Assembly (NCBI RefSeq): GCF_000211835.1
Contig: NZ_AEGR01000060.1
Span: 1-64,000 of the forward strand
Length of the DNA stretch: 64,000 nucleotides
DNA from: Hylemonella gracilis ATCC 19624
Lineage (GTDB): Bacteria > Pseudomonadota > Gammaproteobacteria > Burkholderiales > Burkholderiaceae_C
Reading direction: 5' to 3'
A program made the translations under genes and the position numbers. This document shows positions 38,169-46,604 of the stretch, piece after piece; position 1 is the first letter of the stretch; every line of letters begins with the position of its first letter. The notes under the pieces are model-generated. The model was not told the origin of the DNA, searched no databases, and saw only the letters and a program-made list of their open reading frames with translations.

Positions 38169-40070
38169 ATGAGTTTTTCCGGTTTCGTCGTCCAGTTGCT
38201 CAATGGCTTGGCCAGCGCGTCGTCGCTGTTCCTGGTGGCGGCTGGCCTGTCGCTGATCTTCGGTGTCACCCGCATCGTCAACTTCGCGCATGGCTCCTTC
38301 TTCATGGTGGGCATCTATGTCGCCTACTCGTTGGTCGACAAGTTCGCCGACAGCCTGGGCTTCTGGCCTGCGCTGGTGGTGGCGGCGCTGGTCGTTGGCG
38401 CGCTCGGCGCGCTGATCGAAATCCTGCTGCTGCGGCGCATCTACAAGGCGCCCGAGCTGTTTCAATTGCTGGCCACCTTCGCGCTGGTGCTGGTGATCAA
38501 GGACGTGGTGCTTTACCTCTGGGGCCCGGACGAACTGCTGGGGCCGCGCGCGCCGGGTTTGCGCGGCGCGGTGACCATCCTCGGACGGCAGTTCCCCGCG
38601 TATGACCTGTTCCTCATCGTCGTTGGGCCAGTGGTGCTCGGCCTGGTGTGGCTGCTGCTGACGCGCACGCGCTTCGGCACGCTGGTGCGCGCGGCCACGC
38701 AAGACCGTGAAATGGTGAGCGCGCTGGGCGTCAACCAAGCCTGGCTGTTCACGGCCGTGTTCGCGCTGGGAGCCTTCCTGGCCGGCCTGGGCGGCGCGCT
38801 GCAACTGCCGCGCGAACCCGCCACGCTGGAGATGGACCTGCACACCATTGGCGCGGCCTTTGTCGTGGTGGTGGTCGGGGGCATGGGTTCGCTGCCCGGT
38901 GCCTATGTCGCCGCGCTGCTCATCGCCGAGATCAAGGCGGTGTGCATCTGGCTCGGCGTCGTGGATCTGTTCGGGTTGCAGATTTCGTTTTCCAAACTCA
39001 CGCTGGTCGTGGATTTCCTGGTGATGGCGGCCGTGCTCGTGTGGCGCCCCTGGGGCCTGATGGGCAAGCCGCAGGCCGCGAGCCGTTATGTCGGCATGCA
39101 GGAGGAACCCCTGCGCCGTCCGGGCCCCGCTTACCTCACTGCGGCGGTCGTCTTCGCGCTGGCGCTGGTGGCCGTGCCCGTGCTCGCGCCCGACTCCCCG
39201 TACACGCTGGTGCTGCTGATCGACTTGCTGATCGCCGCGCTGTTCGCGGCCAGTTTGCACTTCATCATGGGACCGGCGGGCATGCATTCCTTCGGCCACT
39301 CGGCCTACTTCGGGCTGGGGGCTTACGGAGCGGCCCTGCTGGTGCGCGCCAGCGGTCTGCCGATGGAGGTGGCGCTCATCGTCGCGCCCGTGGCGGCAGC
39401 GCTCGGCGCGCTGGTGTTCGGCTGGTTCGCGGTGCGTCTCTCGGGCGTGTACCTGGCCATGCTCACGCTGGCCTTCTCGCAGATCACCTGGGGCATCACC
39501 TACCAGTGGGACAGCTTCACCGGTGGTAGTAACGGTTTGACCGGTGTCTGGCCATCGGACTGGCTGTCCGACAAGCGCGCCTATTACTGGGTCACCTTGG
39601 CGCTTGTGGGCATCGGCGTGTGGTGGCTGCGGCGCGTGCTGTTCTCGCCCTTCGGCTACGCGCTGCGCGCGGGGCGCGACTCGGCGCTGCGCGCCGACGC
39701 GATCGGCATCGACGCCAAGCGCATGCAGTGGACGGCCTTTGTCGTAGCCGGGGCGGTGGCCGGCCTGGCGGGCGCGCTGTTCGCGTTCTCCAAAGGCAGC
39801 ATTTCGCCCGAGAGCCTGTCGGTGAGCAAGTCGGTGGATGGTCTGGTCATGGTGCTGCTTGGCGGCATCCAGACCCTCGCGGGACCGGTGGTGGGCGCGT
39901 TCACATTCACCTGGCTGCATGACACCGTGGCCCGCAACACGGATTACTGGCGCGCCATGCTCGGCGCCATCATCCTCATCTTGGTGCTGCTTTTCCCGCA
40001 GGGCCTCGCCGGCTTCGCGAAGCAGGCGTTCGACAGACTCCGTGGCCGCGGCGCGGAGGTGAAGTCATGA
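38169..40070 (+). CDS. LIV-type ABC transporter, fused LivH-LivM permease
   Basis: A 633-residue inner-membrane protein in which the two permeases are one chain. The LivH half (about 1-300) begins LLNGLASASSLFLVAAGLSL with GVTRIVNFAHGSFFMVG. The LivM half (about 310-620) carries HFIMGPAGMHSFGHSAYFGLGAYGA and the EAA-type loop GRDSALRADAIGIDAKRMQW. Usually these are separate genes; the joining segment here follows PWGLMGKPQAAS. The stop overlaps the ATPase start as ATGA. Confidence 0.92.
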   Translation: MSFSGFVVQLLNGLASASSLFLVAAGLSLIFGVTRIVNFAHGSFFMVGIYVAYSLVDKFADSLGFWPALVVAALVVGALGALIEILLLRRIYKAPELFQLLATFALVLVIKDVVLYLWGPDELLGPRAPGLRGAVTILGRQFPAYDLFLIVVGPVVLGLVWLLLTRTRFGTLVRAATQDREMVSALGVNQAWLFTAVFALGAFLAGLGGALQLPREPATLEMDLHTIGAAFVVVVVGGMGSLPGAYVAALLIAEIKAVCIWLGVVDLFGLQISFSKLTLVVDFLVMAAVLVWRPWGLMGKPQAASRYVGMQEEPLRRPGPAYLTAAVVFALALVAVPVLAPDSPYTLVLLIDLLIAALFAASLHFIMGPAGMHSFGHSAYFGLGAYGAALLVRASGLPMEVALIVAPVAAALGALVFGWFAVRLSGVYLAMLTLAFSQITWGITYQWDSFTGGSNGLTGVWPSDWLSDKRAYYWVTLALVGIGVWWLRRVLFSPFGYALRAGRDSALRADAIGIDAKRMQWTAFVVAGAVAGLAGALFAFSKGSISPESLSVSKSVDGLVMVLLGGIQTLAGPVVGAFTFTWLHDTVARNTDYWRAMLGAIILILVLLFPQGLAGFAKQAFDRLRGRGAEVKS

Positions 40071-40843
40071 GCAGCACGAAACCCCTGCTGCAGGTCAGCA
40101 ACCTGGGCAAATCCTTCGGCGGCGTGAAGGCCGTGGACGGTATCCACTTCAACCTCGCAGCCGGCGAACTGCTGGCGCTCATCGGTCCCAACGGCGCGGG
40201 CAAGACGACGACCTTCAACATGGTCAACGGCCAGCTGCCAGCCGACCAGGGTTCCATCCGCCTGGGCGGGGAGGAGCTCGTGGGCCGCAAGCCGCGCGAC
40301 ATCTGGCGACTCGGCGTGGGCCGCACCTTCCAGATCGCCGAGACCTTTGCTTCGCTGACCGTGGTGGAGAACGTGCAGATGGCGCTGCTGTCGCATGACC
40401 GCCAGCTGTTTTCGATGTGGCGCCGCGCTGCCGACTACCGGCGCGACGACGCGCTGAATCTGCTCGACCAGGTGGGCATGAAGTCGCAGGCCGACCGGCC
40501 TTGCAGCGTGCTCGCCTACGGCGACGTCAAGCGCGTGGAACTCGCCATCGCGATGGCCAACGCGCCCAAGCTGCTGCTGATGGACGAGCCCACGGCCGGC
40601 ATGGCGCCCAAGGAACGCAATGAACTGATGGCGCTCACCAAGCAGCTGGTGGTGAGCCGTGGCATGGCGGTGCTCTTCACCGAGCACAGCATGGACGTGG
40701 TGTTCGCCTATGCTGACCGCATGATCGTGCTGGCGCGCGGTCGACTCATCGCCGAAGGCAAGCCGCTCGACATCCGCGACCATCCGAAGGTGCAGGAGGT
40801 TTACTTCGGCACCGGCAAGACCTTCGAAAAGGAGGCCGCATGA
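40067..40843 (+). CDS. LIV-type ABC transporter ATP-binding protein, LivG type
   Basis: The 258-residue ATPase has Walker A GPNGAGKTT, LivG-type GVGRTFQIAETFASLTVVENVQ, Walker B LLLMDEPTAGMAPKE and the switch His in FTEHSMDVVF. The signature region reads LAYGDVKRVELAIAMA rather than the common LSYGQQR-like form. Both ends overlap neighbouring genes by four bases, so the transporter genes are translationally coupled. Confidence 0.92.
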   Translation: MSSTKPLLQVSNLGKSFGGVKAVDGIHFNLAAGELLALIGPNGAGKTTTFNMVNGQLPADQGSIRLGGEELVGRKPRDIWRLGVGRTFQIAETFASLTVVENVQMALLSHDRQLFSMWRRAADYRRDDALNLLDQVGMKSQADRPCSVLAYGDVKRVELAIAMANAPKLLLMDEPTAGMAPKERNELMALTKQLVVSRGMAVLFTEHSMDVVFAYADRMIVLARGRLIAEGKPLDIRDHPKVQEVYFGTGKTFEKEAA

Positions 40844-41568
40844 ACGACGTCCTGCTCAAGGCCAAAGGCCTCGCGGCCTGGTATGGCGCCGCGCAAATCC
40901 TGTTCGACGTCGACCTCGAAGTGCGGCGCGGGGAAGTCGTTGCGCTCATGGGGCGCAACGGCGCGGGCAAATCCACCACGCTCAAGGCCCTCATCGGCAT
41001 GCTGGCACGCCGCCGCGGCTCGATCGAATTCATGGGCCATGACATTTCTCGTGGTGAACCGCACCATGCCGCGCGTCTGGGCCTCGGTTTCGTGCCGGAA
41101 GACCGCCGCGTGTTCACCGACCTCACGGTGATGGAAAACCTCGAAGTTGGCAGGCAGGCCGCGCGCCGCTGGCCCGATGGCAGCGACGCGCCGCTGTGGG
41201 TGGCCGAACGCCTGTTCAAGCTCTTCCCCAACCTCGGTGAAATGCCCGGCCGTCCTGGCGGCCGCATGAGCGGCGGCGAGCAGCAGATGCTCACCGTCGC
41301 GCGCACGCTCATGGGCAACCCCTTCCTCGTGCTGCTCGACGAGCCGTCCGAGGGCGTGGCGCCGGTCATCGTGGAGCAGATGGCGCAGATGATCCTCGAG
41401 CTCAAGTCGCAGGGCGTGAGCATCCTGCTGTCCGAGCAGAACATGCATTTCGCGGAGCTGGTGTCCGACCGGGCCTACGTGCTCGAGAAAGGCCAGATCC
41501 GCCACGAGGCCCCGATGACCGAGCTCGCCGCCAACGAGGAAGTGCGGCGGGCCTACCTCAGCGTCTGA
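40840..41568 (+). CDS. LIV-type ABC transporter ATP-binding protein, LivF type
   Basis: Second ATPase, 242 residues: GRNGAGKST, GLGFVPEDRRVFTDLTVMENLEVG (the LivF hallmark), signature MSGGEQQMLTVARTL, Walker B FLVLLDEPSEGVAPV and SEQNMHFA. It pairs with the LivG-type subunit. Its stop codon is at 41566-41568 and the nicotinamidase gene starts 29 bases later. Confidence 0.92.
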   Translation: MNDVLLKAKGLAAWYGAAQILFDVDLEVRRGEVVALMGRNGAGKSTTLKALIGMLARRRGSIEFMGHDISRGEPHHAARLGLGFVPEDRRVFTDLTVMENLEVGRQAARRWPDGSDAPLWVAERLFKLFPNLGEMPGRPGGRMSGGEQQMLTVARTLMGNPFLVLLDEPSEGVAPVIVEQMAQMILELKSQGVSILLSEQNMHFAELVSDRAYVLEKGQIRHEAPMTELAANEEVRRAYLSV

Positions 41569-41597
41569 TGGTTTTCTTCAACCCAGGAGCACACAGC

Positions 41598-42335
41598 ATG
41601 GATACCCCGAATCTGATGAATCGCAGAAACCTGATCAAGGCCGCGGCCGCGCTGGGCGCGGTCGGTGGTCTCGGCGTGGCGGCGCCACTGATGGCCGCGG
41701 GCAAGATCAAACCCAAGGCCAATTCGGCGCTGATCGTGGTCGATGTGCAGAACTGCTTCGTCGACGGCGGCACGCTGCCGGTCAAGGGCGGCGCGGACGT
41801 GGTGCCTGTCATCAACGCCATGGCACCCGCCTTCGAGAACATCGTCGTCACGCAGGATTGGCACACCGAAGGCCATGCCTCGTTCGCGAGCACCTATGGC
41901 GGCAAGAAACCGTTCGAGACCACCAAGCTGTCCTACGGCTCCCAGGTGCTCTGGCCTGACCACTGCGTGCAGGGAACCGACGACGCCGCGCTGCACAGCG
42001 GCCTGAAACTGCCGACGGCGCAGCTCATCATCCGCAAGGGATTCCACAAGAGCGTGGACAGCTATTCCGCCTTCGAGGAGGCCGACCGCAAGACCACCAC
42101 GGGCCTGGCGGGCTACCTCAAGGCGCGGGGCATCAAGACCGTGTTCGTCACCGGTCTGGCCACCGACTTCTGCGTGGCCTGGACCGCGATGGACGCGCGC
42201 AAACTCGGCTTCGAGGTCTACGTGATCGAGGACGCGACGCGCGCGATCGACCTCAACGGTTCGCTCGCCGCGGCCTGGAAGCAGATGCAGGCCCAAGGCG
42301 TCAAGCGCATACAGTCTGCCGACATCGCAGTCTGA
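41598..42335 (+). CDS. Nicotinamidase with twin-arginine signal
   Basis: The 245-residue isochorismatase-fold hydrolase converts nicotinamide to nicotinate and ammonia. The catalytic triad is Asp49 (LIVVDVQNCF), Lys147 (IIRKGFHKSVDSYSAF) and Cys192 (LATDFCVAW). The metal site is Asp87, His89, His93 (DWHTEGHASF) and His122. All match PncA. Unlike the cytosolic PncA, it has an N-terminal export signal: Arg9-Arg10 in NRRNLIKAAAALGAVGGLG, a Tat pattern, with cleavage plausible near LMAAG. The start at 41598 follows ccaggagc. Periplasmic action just upstream of a nicotinate importer makes sense and would spare cytosolic NAD recycling. Confidence 0.88.
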   Translation: MDTPNLMNRRNLIKAAAALGAVGGLGVAAPLMAAGKIKPKANSALIVVDVQNCFVDGGTLPVKGGADVVPVINAMAPAFENIVVTQDWHTEGHASFASTYGGKKPFETTKLSYGSQVLWPDHCVQGTDDAALHSGLKLPTAQLIIRKGFHKSVDSYSAFEEADRKTTTGLAGYLKARGIKTVFVTGLATDFCVAWTAMDARKLGFEVYVIEDATRAIDLNGSLAAAWKQMQAQGVKRIQSADIAV

Positions 42336-42358
42336 ACGCGGGCCTGGCGTTTCTTGCG

Positions 42359-42859
42359 ATGCACGCCCCGTCACCGCCCTCACTCAGGCTGTGCGTCAAT
42401 GGCGCGGTGCATGAGGTGGGGGTCGCGCCCACCGCGCCGCTGCTCGCGGTGCTGCGCAACGACCTGGGGCTCAACGGTCCCAAGTACGGCTGTGGCCTGG
42501 GCGAGTGTGGCGCCTGCACTGTGTTGATCGACGGCGTGGCGGCACGCGCCTGCGTCATTCCCGCCGGTGGCGTGGTGGGGCGGGAGATCACCTCGCTCGA
42601 AGGCCTGGGCACGCGCGCCATGCCGCACCCCGTGCAGCGGGCCTTCATCGATGAGCAGGCAGCGCAATGCGGCTACTGCCTCAACGGCATGGTCATGATG
42701 GCGGCGGCGCTGCTGGCGCGCGACCCGTGTGCCGATGAGGCCGCGATCCGCCGGGAACTGTCGGGCAATCTGTGCCGCTGCGGCACGCATGTGGAAATCG
42801 TGCGCGCCGTGCTGAGGGCGGCAACCAACGTCGCACCATCCGGAGCTCACACGCCATGA
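42359..42859 (+). CDS. nicA: Nicotinate dehydrogenase small subunit, [2Fe-2S] protein (NicA-like)
   Basis: The 166-residue electron-transfer subunit of a molybdenum hydroxylase. The plant-type [2Fe-2S] ligands are C45, C50, C53 and C65 (KYGCGLGECGACTVL and RAC). The second cluster is bound by C104, C107, C139 and C141 (QCGYCLNGM, NLCRCGTH). It takes electrons from the molybdopterin subunit encoded next, whose start overlaps this stop as ATGA. No separate FAD subunit gene exists, which fits the NicAB type of Pseudomonas putida rather than the clostridial NdhFSLM type. Confidence 0.92.
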   Translation: MHAPSPPSLRLCVNGAVHEVGVAPTAPLLAVLRNDLGLNGPKYGCGLGECGACTVLIDGVAARACVIPAGGVVGREITSLEGLGTRAMPHPVQRAFIDEQAAQCGYCLNGMVMMAAALLARDPCADEAAIRRELSGNLCRCGTHVEIVRAVLRAATNVAPSGAHTP

Positions 42860-45800
42860 CGCGCCGCGCCGATGCGCCGTTGACGCGCGCCGACTTTCAC
42901 GCAGCACGCGGTGTCCTGCTGGTCACCCGCCATCCACCGCCTCCGCCCGTGCCGGTGCCCGGGCAGCCGGCCGCCGTGCCGGCCAATCCGGCCGAGGGCG
43001 TCGAAATCCTTGTGGCAGTGTGGGACGACGGCAGCGTGACAGCGCTCCATGGACACGTGGACCTGGGCACCGGTATTCGCACGGCGCTCACGCAGATCGT
43101 GGCCGAAGAGCTGGACGTGCCGATGGACCGGGTGAACATGGTGCTGGGCGATACCACGCGCGCGCCCAACCAGGGCGCGACCATCGCGAGCGCGTCGATC
43201 CAGATCCATGCGGTGCCGCTCAGGCTGGCGGCTGCGCAGGCGCGGCACTGGCTGCTCGCGCGAGCCGCGGCGCGGCTGCAGGTCGATGTCGCTGGCCTGG
43301 CGGTGCGGGAGGGCGTCGTGCACGACGCGGCCGGCGGGCGCTCGATCACCTACGGTGAACTGGTGGGTGGGGATCATGTCGAGTTGAGTCTGGACCCGGG
43401 TACGCCCGTCAAGCTGCCCGCCGACTACACGCTCGTCGGCACCCGCGCGCCGCGTGTGGACCTGGTGGCCAAGGCCACCGGTGAACTGGTCTTCGTGCAT
43501 GACATGCGCGTGCCCGGCATGCTGCATGGCCGTGTCGTGCGGCCGCCGTACGCGGGCGCTGACCATGGGGACTTCATCGGCAACACGCTCGAGTCGGTGG
43601 ACGAATCGTCGATCGCGCATATTCCGGGCATCCGCGCGGTGGTGGTGATCCGCGATTTCGTCGGTGTCGTGGCCGAGCGCGAGGAAGATGCCGAGCAGGC
43701 CATGCGCGAACTGCGCGTCGCCTGGAGATCCTGGCCGGGTCTGCCGCCGCTGGACGACCTCGCGCAGGCGCTGCGCACCCAGCCTTCCACGCCGCGGCGG
43801 CTGGTGGACGAGGGCGACGTCGACGCGGCGCTCGCGGGTGCGGCGCAGGCCATGCCGCGCACCTACGTCTGGCCATATCAGATGCATGCCTCGCTCGGTC
43901 CGTCGTGCGCGGTGGCCGACTGGCGCGCGGACGGCGAAGGCGGCGCGGCGCGCATGACCGTGTGGGCCGGCACGCAGAACCCGCACGTGCTGCGCGCCGA
44001 CCTCGCGCGCCTGATGGGCATGCCCGACCTTTCGATCGACCTGATCCGCATGGAAGCCGCGGGCTGCTACGGTCGCAATTGTGCGGACGACGTCGCCGCG
44101 GACGCCGCGCTGCTGTCGCGCGCTGCGGGCGCGCCGGTGCGGGTGCAGCTCACGCGTGAGCAGGAAAACGCCTGGGAACCCAAGGGCGCGGCGCAGCTGA
44201 TGCAGGTGCGCGGCGGACTCAACGCGGACGGATCGATCGCGGCCTATGACTTCGAGACCTCCTATCCCTCCAATGGTGCGCCCACGCTGGCCTTGCTGCT
44301 CACGCGCGTCATCGAGCCGCTGGCGCAGGCCTATGAGATGGGTGACCGCACGGCGCGCCCGCCCTACACGCTGGACAACCTGCGCGTCACGGTCAACGAC
44401 ATGGCGCCCATCGTGCGCGCATCCTGGCTGCGCGGCGTGTCCGCCCTGCCCAACAGCTTTGCGCACGAGTCCTACTTCGACGAACTGGCCACCGCCGCGG
44501 GTGAAGATCCGGTGGCTTTCCGCCTGCGGCATTTGCAGGACGCGCGCGCGGCGGAGCTGGTGCGTGCCACGGCCGAGCGCGCGGGCTGGCGTGTGCATAC
44601 CGGGCCGAAGCAGGGGCCGCAGGCAGGTGGTGAGGGCGACATCGTCAGCGGCCAGGGCTTCGCCTATGCGCGCTACGTGCACAGCAAATGGCCAGGCTTC
44701 GGCGCCGCCTGGGCCGCGTGGGTGGCCGACGTGGACGTCAACCGCAGAACCGGCGAAGTACAGGTCCGGCGCGTGGTGGTGGGACATGATGCGGGCCTGC
44801 TCATCAATCCGGCGGGCGTCGAGCACCAGGTGCACGGCAATGTGCTGCAGACGACGAGCCGTGCGCTCAAGGAACAGGTCGGCTTCACCGCCGGCGAGCG
44901 CCCGCCCGCGCAGTCGGCGCGCACGGTGCCCGTGCCGCAGGCGCCGCCGGTGCAGAACCTCGAATGGGGCGCTTACCCGATCCTGAGTTTTCGCGACGTG
45001 CCGGTGATTGAGGTCTTGCACATGCCGAGGCCGGACGAACCTTCGCTCGGTGCCGGTGAATCGGCGTCGGTGCCTGGCACGGCGGCTATCGCCAACGCCA
45101 TCTTCGACGCGACGGGCGTGCGTCTGCGTCAGCCGCCGTTCACGCCGGAGACGGTGCGTGCGGCGCTGCAGTCTTCCGTTGAGCCGCAAGGCGGTGACGC
45201 GGGCGCGCAGGCGCGGCCGGCGCCTTGGCCGGCCTCGGGCGGGACTGGAACCGAGACTCGTTGGCCATGGGGCGCGATGCCGCCCCGAACGCGGGGCTGG
45301 CTGGCGCGAGGGCTGACGATGACGGCGGGCGTGCTCGGGCTCGGTGCGGCACTGCTCGGCTGGCGGCCGGCCATCGCGCCGGTGGCGCCGTCAACTTCTT
45401 CACCCTACAGCGCTGCCACGCTGGAAAAGGGCCGCCGGCTCGCCGCTGCCGGCGACTGCGCGGTCTGCCACACGCAGTCGGGCGGCACGGTCAACGCCGG
45501 AGGGCGCGCCCTGCGCACGCCTTTCGGCACGATCTACAGCACCAATCTCACACCCGACGTCGAGACGGGCATCGGTCTGTGGTCCTTCAGCGCCTTCCAG
45601 CGCGCGATGCGTGCAGGCATTTCCCGCGATGGCCGTCACCTCTACCCGGCGTTTCCGTACACCGCGTTCGCGAAGACGAGCGACGAGGACCTGGAGGCGC
45701 TGTACGCCTACCTGATGGCGCAGCCCGCCGCGCGCGCCCCCACGCCAGCGCCGGAGCTGACTTTTCCCTTCAACGTGCGTCCCCTGATGGCGGCCTGGAA

Positions 45801-46596
45801 CGGCCTGTTCCATGACCCCGCGCCCTACCAGCCCGTGACGACGCAGACGCCCGAATGGAACCGGGGCGCCTACCTCGTCAATGGCCTCGGGCACTGCAGT
45901 GCCTGCCATACGCCGCGCAATGCCTTCGGTGCCGAAAAATCCGGCGAACCCGCCTGGTTGTCCGGCGCGTTCATTGATGGCTGGGAAGCTCCAGCGCTCA
46001 CCGCGCTGTCGCGCGCGCCGATGCCCTGGACGAGGGAGGATCTCTATGCCTACCTGCGCCAAGGCTACAGCCGCAACCATGGCACGGCCTCGGGGCCGAT
46101 GGCACCGGTGATCGAGGGCTTGCAGGCCCTGCCGGACGCCGACATTCGCGCGATGGCGACCTACCTCGCTTCGTTCAATGTTCCGGCGGCCGGAGAGTCT
46201 GGTTCAACGCCCGCGCCTCACGCTGAGGCATGGGTGGCCGCGGCGCAAACCGCTGCGCCACCGCCTGGTGCCGGGCAGCGGATCTTTGACGGCGCCTGCG
46301 CGGCCTGTCACCACGATGGCGACGGCCCCCGACTGCTGGGCGTCAATGTTCCGCTCGCGCTCAATACCAATCTGCACAGCGACCGTCCGGACAATCTGCT
46401 GCGCGTGATCCTCGATGGCATCCGCGAACCGGCCACGCGCGACATCGGGTTCATGCCGGGATTCCGCCATGCGTTCAGTGATGCGCAGCTCGCCGAACTG
46501 GCTGGGTACATGCGCGCGCGTTTCGCGCCGGACAAACCGGTCTGGCGCGATTTGCCGGCGCAGGTGGCCCGGCTGCGTCAACTGCCCCCGCACTGA
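42856..46596 (+). CDS. nicB: Nicotinate dehydrogenase large subunit: molybdopterin domain, membrane anchor and three cytochrome c domains (NicB-like)
   Basis: The 1246-residue protein hydroxylates nicotinate at C6 with water and sends electrons to the respiratory chain. Residues 1-800 are the molybdenum-binding part of the xanthine dehydrogenase family (HGHVDLGTGIRTALTQIVAEEL, GDTTRAPNQGATIASASIQ, active-site Glu735 in LGAGESASVPGTAAIAN). A short hydrophobic helix at about 820-836 follows. The C-terminal 400 residues hold three c-type haem motifs: C868-C871-H872, C1014-C1017-H1018 and C1148-C1151-H1152. The helix would place the haem domains in the periplasm and the Mo domain in the cytoplasm. 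The domain order matches NicB of P. putida. No molybdenum-insertion (XdhC-like) gene is in the window. Confidence 0.92.
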   Translation: MTRRADAPLTRADFHAARGVLLVTRHPPPPPVPVPGQPAAVPANPAEGVEILVAVWDDGSVTALHGHVDLGTGIRTALTQIVAEELDVPMDRVNMVLGDTTRAPNQGATIASASIQIHAVPLRLAAAQARHWLLARAAARLQVDVAGLAVREGVVHDAAGGRSITYGELVGGDHVELSLDPGTPVKLPADYTLVGTRAPRVDLVAKATGELVFVHDMRVPGMLHGRVVRPPYAGADHGDFIGNTLESVDESSIAHIPGIRAVVVIRDFVGVVAEREEDAEQAMRELRVAWRSWPGLPPLDDLAQALRTQPSTPRRLVDEGDVDAALAGAAQAMPRTYVWPYQMHASLGPSCAVADWRADGEGGAARMTVWAGTQNPHVLRADLARLMGMPDLSIDLIRMEAAGCYGRNCADDVAADAALLSRAAGAPVRVQLTREQENAWEPKGAAQLMQVRGGLNADGSIAAYDFETSYPSNGAPTLALLLTRVIEPLAQAYEMGDRTARPPYTLDNLRVTVNDMAPIVRASWLRGVSALPNSFAHESYFDELATAAGEDPVAFRLRHLQDARAAELVRATAERAGWRVHTGPKQGPQAGGEGDIVSGQGFAYARYVHSKWPGFGAAWAAWVADVDVNRRTGEVQVRRVVVGHDAGLLINPAGVEHQVHGNVLQTTSRALKEQVGFTAGERPPAQSARTVPVPQAPPVQNLEWGAYPILSFRDVPVIEVLHMPRPDEPSLGAGESASVPGTAAIANAIFDATGVRLRQPPFTPETVRAALQSSVEPQGGDAGAQARPAPWPASGGTGTETRWPWGAMPPRTRGWLARGLTMTAGVLGLGAALLGWRPAIAPVAPSTSSPYSAATLEKGRRLAAAGDCAVCHTQSGGTVNAGGRALRTPFGTIYSTNLTPDVETGIGLWSFSAFQRAMRAGISRDGRHLYPAFPYTAFAKTSDEDLEALYAYLMAQPAARAPTPAPELTFPFNVRPLMAAWNGLFHDPAPYQPVTTQTPEWNRGAYLVNGLGHCSACHTPRNAFGAEKSGEPAWLSGAFIDGWEAPALTALSRAPMPWTREDLYAYLRQGYSRNHGTASGPMAPVIEGLQALPDADIRAMATYLASFNVPAAGESGSTPAPHAEAWVAAAQTAAPPPGAGQRIFDGACAACHHDGDGPRLLGVNVPLALNTNLHSDRPDNLLRVILDGIREPATRDIGFMPGFRHAFSDAQLAELAGYMRARFAPDKPVWRDLPAQVARLRQLPPH

Positions 46597-46604
46597 CGCC
46601 GCGC

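Noticed and set aside
42847-45189. 780-codon minus-strand open frame opposite nicB
   Set aside because: Arg/His-rich antisense artefact; the opposite frame has the full molybdopterin motifs and haem sites.
29872-46596. Recently acquired mobile island
   Set aside because: No integrase, transposase, tRNA boundary or flanking direct repeat was seen and GC is like the rest; clustering alone does not show recent transfer.
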